DNA of 64,000 nucleotides from Geoalkalibacter halelectricus. GTDB lineage: Bacteria; Desulfobacterota; Desulfuromonadia; Desulfuromonadales; Geoalkalibacteraceae. The notes under the pieces are model-generated. The model did no database searches. It was not told where the DNA came from and worked only from the letters and a program-made list of their open reading frames with translations. This document shows, piece by piece, positions 26,980-35,294 of this stretch (the first letter of the stretch is position 1; each line of letters begins with the position of its first letter). The stretch covers positions 2,047,001 through 2,111,000 of the forward strand of contig NZ_CP092109.1 in NCBI RefSeq assembly GCF_025263685.1. The letters are read 5' to 3'. A program made the translations under genes and the position numbers.

Positions 26980-28475
26980 ACCTCGACGCTCTGTTGCTGC
27001 TCGCCATCCTCTCCAGTTCCCTGATCCCGGGCTTGGTCATTTTCGGCTTGCCCGAGGAGCGCCACCGCTTGCGCACCTTGCTCAATCTCGCCGGAGCCTT
27101 CGTCAAACTGAGTCTGGTGGGGGTGTTGTTCCTCGGTGTTTATTCCGGCCATGAGTATGCGTTTCGCCTGCCGCTGCTGCCGGGCCTGGATCTGGTGCTG
27201 CATGCCGACGCGCTGTCCCTGCTGTTCATCGTTCTTTCGGCCTTTCTCTGGTTCGTCACCACGGTTTATGCCGTGGGCTATCTGGAGGGCGCGCCCAATC
27301 GCAGCAGGTTCTTCGGCTTCTTCAGCCTGTGCGTCAGCGCCACCACCGGCATCGCTCTGGCCGGGGATCTGGTGACCTTCGTCATTTTTTACGAGATGCT
27401 GACCATCTCCACCTTCCCCCTGGTGGTGCATCGCGGCACGCCGGAGGCCCTGCGCGCCGGACGCATCTACCTGGCCTACACCCTGAGCGGCGGGGTGGTG
27501 CTGCTGGTGGCCACCGCTTGGCTGCGCGTCCTGGCCGGACCCCTCGATTTTGTGCCGGGCGGCTTTCTCGCCGGGCTCGATGCGGCGCTCTATCCGACCC
27601 TGCAGTTCTTGTTTGGGCTGCTGATGGTCGCCCTCGGCGTGAAAAGCGCCCTGGTGCCCCTGCACTCCTGGTTGCCCACCGCCATGGTGGCGCCGGCGCC
27701 GGTCAGCGCCCTGCTGCATGCGGTGGCGGTGGTCAAGGCGGGTGCCTTCGGCATCGCGCGCGTGGTTTATGATGTCTACGGCATCGGATTTGCGCTGCAG
27801 TTGGGGGTGCTTTTGCCCCTGGCGGCGCTGGCGGCGGTCACCATAGTCTACGGGTCGGTGCGCGCTCTCTTTCAGGACGATCTCAAGCGGCGTCTGGCCT
27901 TTTCCACCGTGAGCCAGGTCGCCTACATCGTGCTTGGGGTGGCCATCGCCGGCCCCCTGGCGACCATCGGCGGCCTGGTGCACCTGGTGCATCAGGGCAT
28001 GATGAAGATCACCCTGTTTTTCTGCGCCGGCAATCTCGCCGAAACCCTCGGTATTCATAAGATCAGCGAGATGGCCGGCGTCGGGCGGCGCATGCCCTGG
28101 ACCATGGCCGCCTTCACCCTGGGTGCCCTGGGCATGATCGGGGTGCCGCCCATGGTCGGTTTTATCAGCAAATGGTATCTGGCCCTGGGCGGGCTCGAAG
28201 CCGGCCAATCCTGGGTAGTGGTACTGCTGGTGGTCAGCACCCTGCTCAACGCCGCCTATTTCCTGCCCATCCTCTACACCGCCTGGTTTGGCCACCAACA
28301 CCAGTCCTGGCCCCATGAACACTTGGGCGACGAGCATCGCGAAACCACCTGGGCGCTGCTGCTGCCGCCCCTGATCACCGCGGCGCTGGTGGTGCTGCTC
28401 GGGGTGTTTGCCAGCGCGCCCTTGAGTCCTCTGCAATGGGTGCAGCTCATCGCCGCGCGGGAGTATGGTCCATGA
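26976..28475 (+). CDS. Second MrpD-like (NuoL/M/N-like) subunit
   Basis: The 499-residue product is a second antiporter-like subunit. The key TM5 glutamate is in VTFVIFYEMLTIST (Glu140), with the TM7 lysine in GVKSALVPLHSWLPTAM and MMKITLFFCAGN further on. GTG 26976 is the start, with GGAGG seven bases upstream; an open frame extending to 26694 lies inside mrpD and is not used. Hydrophobicity predicts 13-14 helices. It is not a close duplicate of the preceding gene. Confidence 0.93.
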   Translation: MNLDALLLLAILSSSLIPGLVIFGLPEERHRLRTLLNLAGAFVKLSLVGVLFLGVYSGHEYAFRLPLLPGLDLVLHADALSLLFIVLSAFLWFVTTVYAVGYLEGAPNRSRFFGFFSLCVSATTGIALAGDLVTFVIFYEMLTISTFPLVVHRGTPEALRAGRIYLAYTLSGGVVLLVATAWLRVLAGPLDFVPGGFLAGLDAALYPTLQFLFGLLMVALGVKSALVPLHSWLPTAMVAPAPVSALLHAVAVVKAGAFGIARVVYDVYGIGFALQLGVLLPLAALAAVTIVYGSVRALFQDDLKRRLAFSTVSQVAYIVLGVAIAGPLATIGGLVHLVHQGMMKITLFFCAGNLAETLGIHKISEMAGVGRRMPWTMAAFTLGALGMIGVPPMVGFISKWYLALGGLEAGQSWVVVLLVVSTLLNAAYFLPILYTAWFGHQHQSWPHEHLGDEHRETTWALLLPPLITAALVVLLGVFASAPLSPLQWVQLIAAREYGP

Positions 28476-30220
28476 ACGCGGCGGTGGCTTTTCAGACGCT
28501 GTTGCTGCCCCTGGTGCCGCTGGTACCGCTGCTGATTCTTGGGGCGCTGCTGTTTCGCCGCCTGAGCGCCCTGGCGCTGCGTCTCGCCCCCTGGGCGCCG
28601 CTGCCGGGGCTGATCGCTTCCTTGATGCCGGAGAGCGGGGCGGTGCTGGAGCTGCCCTGGATGCTGCTGGGCGGCAGCCTCGGCCTGGACGCGACGGGGC
28701 GGGTTTTCTTGTTTCTCTTCTCCCTGCTGTGGCTGGCCGCCGGGTCTTACGCAAGCGCCTATTTGCGTGATGATCCCCGTCGGCGCCGCTTCTTCGCCTT
28801 TTTCCTCCTCGCGCTGTGCGGCAACCTGGGCTTGCCCATCGCCCGCGACATGCTCGATTTCTATCTGTTTTTCGCCCTGATGAGTTTTTCCGCCTACGGC
28901 CTGGTGGTGCACGACAGCAGTGACTTTGCCCTGCGTGCCGGCCGCATCTACCTCTACCTGGTGCTGGTGGGCGAGGTGATGCTGTTCGTGGCGCTGGCAC
29001 TCACTGCGCGTGCCGCCGGCTCCCTGGCCATGGCCGAGGCCGCCGCGGCCCTGGCCGAAGCGCCGGACCGCGGTTTGATTCTGGCCCTGCTGCTGATCGG
29101 GTTCGGCATCAAGATGGGGGTGGTGCCCTTGCATGTCTGGCTGCCCCTGGCCCATCCGGCGGCGCCCATCCCGGCCAGCGCGGTGCTCAGCGGCGCCATG
29201 ATCAAGGCGGGGTTGCTCGGGTTGCTGCGTTTCCTGCCCCTGGGTGAAACGGCTCTGCCGGGCTGGTCCCTGATTCTCATCACCCTGGGGCTGACCATGG
29301 CTTTTTATGGCGTGGTGGCGGGCCTCGCCCAGCAACAGGCCAAGGCAGTGCTGGCCTATTCGAGCATCAGCCAGATGGGCTTTCCCCTGCTCGGGCTGGG
29401 GCTGGCCCTGGCGGATCCGGAAAGCTGGCAGGTGCTGGCGCCGGTGGTGATCCTCTATGCCTTGCATCACGGCTTGGCCAAGGGCACCTTGTTCCTCGGG
29501 GTAGGGATGGCGGGCGAGTTGGCGGGCACCGCCGGGCGCCGCTACCTGGTGCTGGCCGGTCTGCTGTTGCCGGCCCTGGCCCTGGCCGGCGCGCCCCTGA
29601 CCAGCGGCGCTCTGGCCAAGGGCGCCCTCAAACCCCTGGTTTACCTGGCTCCGGGCGGCTGGGCCGCGGCGCTGCCCTGGTTGCTGTCCCTGGGGGCGGT
29701 GGGCACCACCCTGCTCATGGCGCGCTTTCTGGCCCTGCTCTGGCCCCATGCCGCCGCGCGTGAGGCTCCCCGTCCCGCCATGTGGGGGAGTTGGGGCTTG
29801 TTGATCCTGGCCGTGCTGTTCAGTCGTGGCGGCGGGTTGCCGGATCTGGTCGGTCTCAGCGGTCCCCCAGGTTTTGCCTATGGACTCTGGGACGCGCTCT
29901 GGCCGGTGGCGATCGGCGGGCTGGCGGCGGCCGCGGCCTGGCTGCGTCTGCCGCACCGCGGGCGCGAAGCGGCACCCCTGCTGCCCCCCGGTGATCTGCT
30001 GGTGCTGCTGCACAAGCTCATGGATCCCCTGGCGCGTCTGGCCCACCGCCTGCACATCGATTTATTGCCGCGCAAGCTCAGCTGGCGTCCTCCGCCGCGC
30101 TTTCATTGGCACAACCTCGCGGTGCTGCTGGCGCTGCATGAGGCCGAGCAGGCCCTGCGGCGCTTGCCCGTGGCCGGGGCGCTGTTTCTGATCGTCTTGA
30201 TTTTGCTTCTGGTGTTGTGA
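28472..30220 (+). CDS. Third, divergent MrpD/HyfB-like subunit
   Basis: This 582-residue protein shows the antiporter-like fold: GIKMGVVPLHVWLPLAHPAAPIPASAVLSG carries the TM7 lysine, and KAVLAYSSISQMGFPLLGL is typical. At the TM5 position of the usual glutamate it has alanine (FYLFFALMSFSAY, Ala135). Its C-terminus is extended by a basic, partly amphipathic region (about 500-582) ending in one hydrophobic helix, as in HyfB/NuoL-type lateral extensions. It overlaps the previous gene by four bases and ends the operon. Confidence 0.88.
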   Translation: MNAAVAFQTLLLPLVPLVPLLILGALLFRRLSALALRLAPWAPLPGLIASLMPESGAVLELPWMLLGGSLGLDATGRVFLFLFSLLWLAAGSYASAYLRDDPRRRRFFAFFLLALCGNLGLPIARDMLDFYLFFALMSFSAYGLVVHDSSDFALRAGRIYLYLVLVGEVMLFVALALTARAAGSLAMAEAAAALAEAPDRGLILALLLIGFGIKMGVVPLHVWLPLAHPAAPIPASAVLSGAMIKAGLLGLLRFLPLGETALPGWSLILITLGLTMAFYGVVAGLAQQQAKAVLAYSSISQMGFPLLGLGLALADPESWQVLAPVVILYALHHGLAKGTLFLGVGMAGELAGTAGRRYLVLAGLLLPALALAGAPLTSGALAKGALKPLVYLAPGGWAAALPWLLSLGAVGTTLLMARFLALLWPHAAAREAPRPAMWGSWGLLILAVLFSRGGGLPDLVGLSGPPGFAYGLWDALWPVAIGGLAAAAAWLRLPHRGREAAPLLPPGDLLVLLHKLMDPLARLAHRLHIDLLPRKLSWRPPPRFHWHNLAVLLALHEAEQALRRLPVAGALFLIVLILLLVL

Positions 30221-30297
30221 GAGGATGCTCACCTTTTGATGTCTCGCCAGGTTTTGCCTGCGGCATCGATTCCCCGTGAAAGGTCGGATGTACTTTT

Positions 30298-30885
30298 ATG
30301 CGCAGGTTCTTCCGGATCGGCCTGGTGGCCGTCATCCTCAGCGGTCTGCTCGCGCCCTCGACCGCGCAGGCCGCCGCCAGGGAGTATCCCTGGTCGCTGA
30401 TCGGCTACGGAGCGGTCTATACGCCCAATCGCCTCAAGGAAATTTTCGTCAACCGTCACTCCTACGAGGATTCCTACCTGGCCGCCCTGGCCCTCAACCG
30501 TGAATTCGCCCGCACCGGGTCCTGGCTCGCCTGGGAGGGCGAGGGGCAGGTAGTCAAGCATTTCGGCCGCCAGGATCACTGGGAATACAACGCCCTGGTG
30601 GTGGCGCGCTGGCTTCGCTTCCCCTGGAACCATCGCGTCGAAACCTCCTTGGCGGTGGGCGAGGGGATCTCTTTTGCGACGCGCAAGCCGAAACTCGAGG
30701 ATAAAGGGCGTGAGAACGTGTCGCAACTGCTCAACTATCTGCTCTTTGAACTGACCCTTGGCCCGCCGCAAAGCCGCTGGTACTGGAGCGGGCGCATCCA
30801 TCACCGCTCCGGCGTCTTTGGTCTCTACAACGGCGTGCGCGGCGGCTCCAACTTCGTCGGCATGGGCGCCGGCTATCGCTTCTGA
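30298..30885 (+). CDS. PagL-like outer-membrane beta-barrel protein
   Basis: The 195-residue precursor has a signal peptide (cleavage after AQA, about residue 26) and alternating aromatic strands ending GMGAGYRF, the C-terminal phenylalanine typical of outer-membrane barrels. RIHHRSG (His169-x-Ser171) matches the HxS dyad of lipid A 3-O-deacylase PagL. The acidic third residue at the expected spacing is not obvious. If active, it would remove an acyl chain from lipid A; otherwise it is a structural relative. It lies 77 bp after the Mrp operon. Confidence 0.55.
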   Translation: MRRFFRIGLVAVILSGLLAPSTAQAAAREYPWSLIGYGAVYTPNRLKEIFVNRHSYEDSYLAALALNREFARTGSWLAWEGEGQVVKHFGRQDHWEYNALVVARWLRFPWNHRVETSLAVGEGISFATRKPKLEDKGRENVSQLLNYLLFELTLGPPQSRWYWSGRIHHRSGVFGLYNGVRGGSNFVGMGAGYRF

Positions 30886-30911
30886 TTGTCCGGTTTCGGC
30901 CTGTCCCTTTC

Positions 30912-30939
30912 TTGAAGCTTCCCCCTGATTGTCTATACT
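30912..30939 (+). promoter_or_regulatory. Sigma-70 promoter of the P-type ATPase gene
   Basis: TTGAAG (30912-30917) and TATACT (30934-30939) are separated by 16 bases. The leader to the start at 31082 would be about 135 nt. Confidence 0.5.
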
Positions 30940-31081
30940 TATGATTGGCTTGGGTTCGCGCGGCTGCGCTCTTCTTTAGTCGCGTGTTCCCGGGTCGGGA
31001 ATTTTTCACTCCCCTTGCCGCGAGCGCAATGATCCGTCTCGCTGGTGCGCAGGGGGGCTGAATTGACATGCGAGGGAGGCC

Positions 31082-33796
31082 ATGAGCGAAGCAAAGACCA
31101 GCTCCAAGTCCGCCCGGGTGGATTGGCATGCCCTGAGCGATGAGGATACGCTAAAGAAGCTCTCCGCCGATCTTTCCGGCCTGAACGACTCCGAAGCCCA
31201 AAAGCGCCTGGAGGAGCACGGACCCAACCGCCTGCCGCCGCCCGCCAAGCGCAGCGCCCTGGTACGATTTTTCTCCCACTTCCACAATCTGCTCATTTAC
31301 GTTCTGCTGGCCGCGGCGCTCATCACCGCCGCGCTCGGACACTGGCTCGACTGCTGGGTGATCCTCGCGGTGGTGGTGATCAATGCCTTCATCGGCTTCG
31401 TGCAGGAGGGCAAGGCGGAAAAAGCCCTGGATTCCATTCGCGCCATGCTCTCACTACAGGCTTACGTCGAGCGCGACGGCAAGCGCCGGGAGATTTCCGC
31501 CGAAGATCTGGTGCCCGGCGATATCGTGCTGCTACAGGCTGGCGACAAGGTGCCGGCCGATCTGCGTCTGCTGCGGGTCAAGGATCTGCGCGTCGACGAG
31601 GCGATTCTCACCGGTGAATCGGAGCAGGTTTCGAAAAATACCGACGCGGTGGCCGAGGATGCCGCCGTGGGCGATCGTTTCTGCATGGCCTATTCGGGCA
31701 CGGTGGTGACCTACGGGCGGGCCACGGGGGTGGTCGTCGCCACCGGCGCGCACACCGAAATCGGGCGCATCAGCGAGATGCTCTCCACCGTCGAGGCCAT
31801 TACCACCCCCTTGCTGCGCCAGATGGACACCTTCGCCCGCTGGCTGACCGGCGCGATTCTGCTGCTCGCCGCCCTGACTTTCGCCTTTGGTTTTTTCTTC
31901 CGCGATTACTCCACCAGTGAGCTGTTTCTCGCCGCCGTCGCTCTCATGGTGGCGGCCATCCCCGAGGGTCTGCCGGCCATCATCACCATCACCCTGGCCA
32001 TCGGCGTGCAGCGCATGGCGAAACGCAACGCCATCATCCGGCGCCTGCCGGCGGTGGAAACCCTGGGCGCGGTGACCGTCATCTGCTCGGACAAGACCGG
32101 CACCCTGACGCGCAACGAGATGACGGTGCAGGCCATCGCCTCCGCCGCGGATCTCTTCGAGGTCGAAGGCACCGGCTATGATCCGCACGGCGCGGTCAAC
32201 CGCAAGGGGCAAAACGTCGAGCTCGATGAAGAACCCCTGCTGGGAGATCTGGTGCGCGCCGGCTTGCTGTGCAACGATTCGTCTCTTAACCAGCGCGACG
32301 GGCAATGGCAGGTGCAAGGCGATCCCACCGAAGGGGCCTTGCTCACTCTGGGGAACAAAGTCGGCCTGGATCTCAAGACGGAACAGGACCAGCACCCGCG
32401 CACCGATGTCATTCCCTTCGAATCCGAGCACCGCTTCATGGCCACCTTGCACCACGATCATGAAGGCCAGGCGGTCATTTACCTCAAGGGCGCGCCCGAG
32501 CGGGTGCTGGAAATGTGCGACCGGCAGCGGCGCGGCGAGGTGGATGAGGATCTCGATGTCGACTTCTGGCACCGCAAGGGCGAGGAGCTGGCCGGGCGCG
32601 GTCAGCGCTTGCTGGCCCTGGCCTGCAAGAAAGCGCGCCAAGGGCAGAATGAGCTGAACTTCAAGGATGTGGAGGAGGGCCTGACGCTGCTGGGCCTGGT
32701 GGGCATCATCGACCCGCCGCGGCCGGAAGCCGTCGCAGCGATCAAGGAATGCCGCAGCGCCGGCATCCGCGTCAAGATGATCACCGGCGATCACGCGCGC
32801 ACTGCCCTGGCCATCGGCGCCGACATGGGCATCGGCGACGGCGAGCATGCCGTGCGCGGCAAGCAGATCGAGGAGGCCTCCGAGGAGCAATTGCGCAAGT
32901 GGGTGCGCGAGGTGGATATTTTCGCGCGCTCCAGCCCCGAGCACAAACTGCGGCTGGTCAAGGCCCTGCGTCAGGAGGGGGAGGTGACGGCCATGACCGG
33001 CGACGGGGTCAACGACGCGCCGGCACTCAAGGGCGCCGACGTGGGGGTGGCCATGGGCGTCAAGGGCACGGAAGTCTCCAAGGAGGCGGCCGAAATGGTG
33101 CTGGCCGACGACAACTTCGCCTCCATCGTCCATGCCGTGGAAGAGGGCCGCACGGTCTACGACAACATCCGCAAGGCCATCACCTTCATTCTGCCCACCA
33201 ACGGCGCCCAGGCCTTCGTGCTGCTGGCGGCCATCGCCTTCGGCCAGGCCCTGGTCATCACCCCGGTGCAGATTCTGTGGGTGAACATGATCACCGCCGT
33301 GACCCTGGCCCTGGCCCTGGCCTTCGAGCCGCCCGAGGCCGATATCATGGAGCGTTCGCCGCGCCCGACACGCGAGGAGATTCTCACCCCTTTCCTGGGG
33401 TGGCGCATCTTCAACGTGTCGCTGATTCTTTTGGTCGGCACTTTCGGCATGTTTCTCTATGAAGTGAACCGGGGTGCGGAGATCGAGCTGGCCCGCACCG
33501 TGGCGGTCAACACCCTGGTCATGTTCGAGGTCTTTTATCTGTTCAACTGCCGCTATCTGCACCGCAGCGTACTCTCGGGCGAAGGCCTGCTGGGCAATCG
33601 CTATGTGCTGCTGGCCATCGGCGCGGTATTCGTCCTCCAGGCACTGTTCACCTACGCGCCGCCCATGCAGGTGTTGTTCTCCACCGCGCCCATGGATGCC
33701 GCAACCTGGCTGCGGGCGATCGCGGTGGCATTCTCGGTCTTCGTGCTGGTGGAACTCGAAAAAGTCGTCTACAACCGCCTCCGCCGCAGCGATTAG
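31082..33796 (+). CDS. P2-type cation-transporting ATPase
   Basis: The 904-residue inner-membrane pump has an N-terminal cation-ATPase domain, TGES (177-180), PEGLP in M4 (294-298), the phosphorylation site DKTGTLT (Asp337), KGAPE in the nucleotide domain, TGD and GDGVND. The PEGLP motif resembles calcium or sodium/potassium pumps. The M6 segment (WVNMITAVTLALALAFEPPE) lacks the DG pair of classical SERCA-type calcium pumps. The ion is therefore uncertain: Ca2+, Na+ or K+. GAGGGAGG lies just before ATG. Confidence 0.93.
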   Translation: MSEAKTSSKSARVDWHALSDEDTLKKLSADLSGLNDSEAQKRLEEHGPNRLPPPAKRSALVRFFSHFHNLLIYVLLAAALITAALGHWLDCWVILAVVVINAFIGFVQEGKAEKALDSIRAMLSLQAYVERDGKRREISAEDLVPGDIVLLQAGDKVPADLRLLRVKDLRVDEAILTGESEQVSKNTDAVAEDAAVGDRFCMAYSGTVVTYGRATGVVVATGAHTEIGRISEMLSTVEAITTPLLRQMDTFARWLTGAILLLAALTFAFGFFFRDYSTSELFLAAVALMVAAIPEGLPAIITITLAIGVQRMAKRNAIIRRLPAVETLGAVTVICSDKTGTLTRNEMTVQAIASAADLFEVEGTGYDPHGAVNRKGQNVELDEEPLLGDLVRAGLLCNDSSLNQRDGQWQVQGDPTEGALLTLGNKVGLDLKTEQDQHPRTDVIPFESEHRFMATLHHDHEGQAVIYLKGAPERVLEMCDRQRRGEVDEDLDVDFWHRKGEELAGRGQRLLALACKKARQGQNELNFKDVEEGLTLLGLVGIIDPPRPEAVAAIKECRSAGIRVKMITGDHARTALAIGADMGIGDGEHAVRGKQIEEASEEQLRKWVREVDIFARSSPEHKLRLVKALRQEGEVTAMTGDGVNDAPALKGADVGVAMGVKGTEVSKEAAEMVLADDNFASIVHAVEEGRTVYDNIRKAITFILPTNGAQAFVLLAAIAFGQALVITPVQILWVNMITAVTLALALAFEPPEADIMERSPRPTREEILTPFLGWRIFNVSLILLVGTFGMFLYEVNRGAEIELARTVAVNTLVMFEVFYLFNCRYLHRSVLSGEGLLGNRYVLLAIGAVFVLQALFTYAPPMQVLFSTAPMDAATWLRAIAVAFSVFVLVELEKVVYNRLRRSD

Positions 33797-33860
33797 GCTC
33801 CGCGCATCCACCAACAACGGACCACAGACCACGAACAACGAACAACGGACGATTTTCCCC

Positions 33861-35177
33861 ATGCATCAATATCTTCGCGCAACCTTTTGGATTCTGGTCT
33901 ATATGGCCCTGGTTCTGGCGCCTTTGTTCGCCCTGCTGCTGGGGCCGGTGCCCGCGGGCGGCGGCTTCTGGGTGGATCTGTCCCTGGCCCTGGGTTTTGC
34001 CGGCACCGCCATGATGGCCATCATGTTTTTGCTCACCGCCCGCTTCCAGCGCGCCACGGCGCCCTTCGGCATCGATCTCATCTACTATTTTCATCGCCTG
34101 GCCTCCATCGGCGCCTTTGCCTTCATTCTCGCCCACCCCCTGATTCTGGTGGCGCGCGATCCGGCCCTGTTCGGTGCCATGCACCCGGCGGTCATGCCCT
34201 GGCATCTGTGGGCCGGCTTCATCTCCTTCGGCGCCCTGGCGGCCCTGATGATCACCTCCCTGTGGCGCAAGCAACTGCGCATTCATTATGACGAGTGGCG
34301 GCGGGCCCACGTGCTGCTGGCCGTTCTCGCCCTGGTGCCGGGCGTGGCGCATATCGCCGGGGTCGCCCACTACAGCGCCACACCCTGGAAGACCTGGCTG
34401 TGGCTGCTCATCATGCTTTCGTGCCTGGCCACGGTGGGGTATGTGCGCCTGCTAAAGCCTATGCAGATGCTGCGTCGCCCCTGGCGCGTGGTGGAGGTCA
34501 TCGAGGAGCGCGGCAGTTCCTGGACCCTGGTGGTGCGCCCCGAGCGCCACGCGGGATTTCGGTTTCTGCCCGGTCAGTTCGCCTGGTTGACCCTGTGGAG
34601 TTCGCCCTTTGCCATGAAGGAGCATCCCTTCTCCATCTCCTCGAGCGCCGAGGCGGTGCGTGAGGTGCGTTTCACCATCAAGGAGCTGGGTGATTTCACC
34701 CGCCGCATCGGTCAGGTCAAGCCCGGCACCCCGGTGTGGCTCGATGGCCCCTACGGCACTTTCAGCATCGACATCAGCCGCGCGCCGGGCTATGTGTTCG
34801 TCGCCGGCGGCGTGGGTATCGCGCCGGTCATGAGCATGCTGCGCACCCTCGCCGATCGTGGCGACCAGCGCCCGCTGCTGCTCTTTTACGCCTACCACAC
34901 CTGGGAGCGGCTGACCTTTCGCGAGGAACTCGAACAGCTCAAGGAGCAGCTCAACCTGGAAATCGTCTACGTGCTGAGCGAGCCGCCTTCGGACTGGCAG
35001 GGGGAAACAGGCTACCTGAGCGAGGAAATTTTCGCCCGCCACCTGCCCGCCGACAAGGCCGCGCGCGAATGCTTTATCTGCGGGCCCACGCCCATGATCG
35101 CGGTGGCGGAGCGCGGCCTGGCGCGCCAGGGCATGCCGCCCACCCAAATTCATTCGGAACTCTTTGATTTGGTTTGA
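33861..35177 (+). CDS. Ferric reductase-like transmembrane flavoprotein
   Basis: The 438-residue protein has six N-terminal membrane helices with paired histidines (YYFHRLASIGAFAFILAHPL; RAHVLLAVLALVPGVAHIAG) likely to bind heme. A FAD-binding domain (EHPFSISSS) and an NAD(P)-binding domain (VAGGVGIAPVMSM, CFICGPTPM) follow. It would move electrons from NAD(P)H through FAD and heme across the membrane, as in ferric reductases and NADPH oxidases. The start ATG 33861 has little ribosome site; the 64-bp spacer before it is a run of ACAACGGAC-like units. Confidence 0.9.
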   Translation: MHQYLRATFWILVYMALVLAPLFALLLGPVPAGGGFWVDLSLALGFAGTAMMAIMFLLTARFQRATAPFGIDLIYYFHRLASIGAFAFILAHPLILVARDPALFGAMHPAVMPWHLWAGFISFGALAALMITSLWRKQLRIHYDEWRRAHVLLAVLALVPGVAHIAGVAHYSATPWKTWLWLLIMLSCLATVGYVRLLKPMQMLRRPWRVVEVIEERGSSWTLVVRPERHAGFRFLPGQFAWLTLWSSPFAMKEHPFSISSSAEAVREVRFTIKELGDFTRRIGQVKPGTPVWLDGPYGTFSIDISRAPGYVFVAGGVGIAPVMSMLRTLADRGDQRPLLLFYAYHTWERLTFREELEQLKEQLNLEIVYVLSEPPSDWQGETGYLSEEIFARHLPADKAARECFICGPTPMIAVAERGLARQGMPPTQIHSELFDLV

Positions 35178-35199
35178 TTCTTTTTTCGAGGCATCGTTT

Positions 35200-35292
35200 A
35201 TGCGTCTTCTATTTGCCAAATTGCTGGCCTGGGCCAGCACCCTTTTGATCCTTTCGCTTGCCGTTCTTTTCGCCCTGATGCAGAATCCCTAA
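35200..35292 (+). CDS. Possible 30-residue single-helix membrane peptide
   Basis: ATG 35200 opens a 30-codon frame: MRLLFAKLLAWASTLLILS then LAVLFALMQNP. It is a short basic start followed by one hydrophobic helix. CGAGG lies nine bases upstream. It fits the gap between the flavoprotein and the tamA-like gene, ending two bases before the next ATG. It may be a real small membrane protein or a chance frame; conservation would decide. Confidence 0.35.
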   Translation: MRLLFAKLLAWASTLLILSLAVLFALMQNP

Positions 35293-35294
35293 TT

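Noticed and set aside
26829-29000. Long minus-strand frame of about 720 codons opposite the Mrp genes
   Set aside because: It is a low-complexity, arginine-, glycine- and glutamine-rich shadow caused by high GC; the + strand genes are recognisable families.
31532-33862. Minus-strand frame of about 770 codons opposite the P-type ATPase
   Set aside because: The sequence has no domain-like pattern and lies fully antisense to a well-conserved pump gene.
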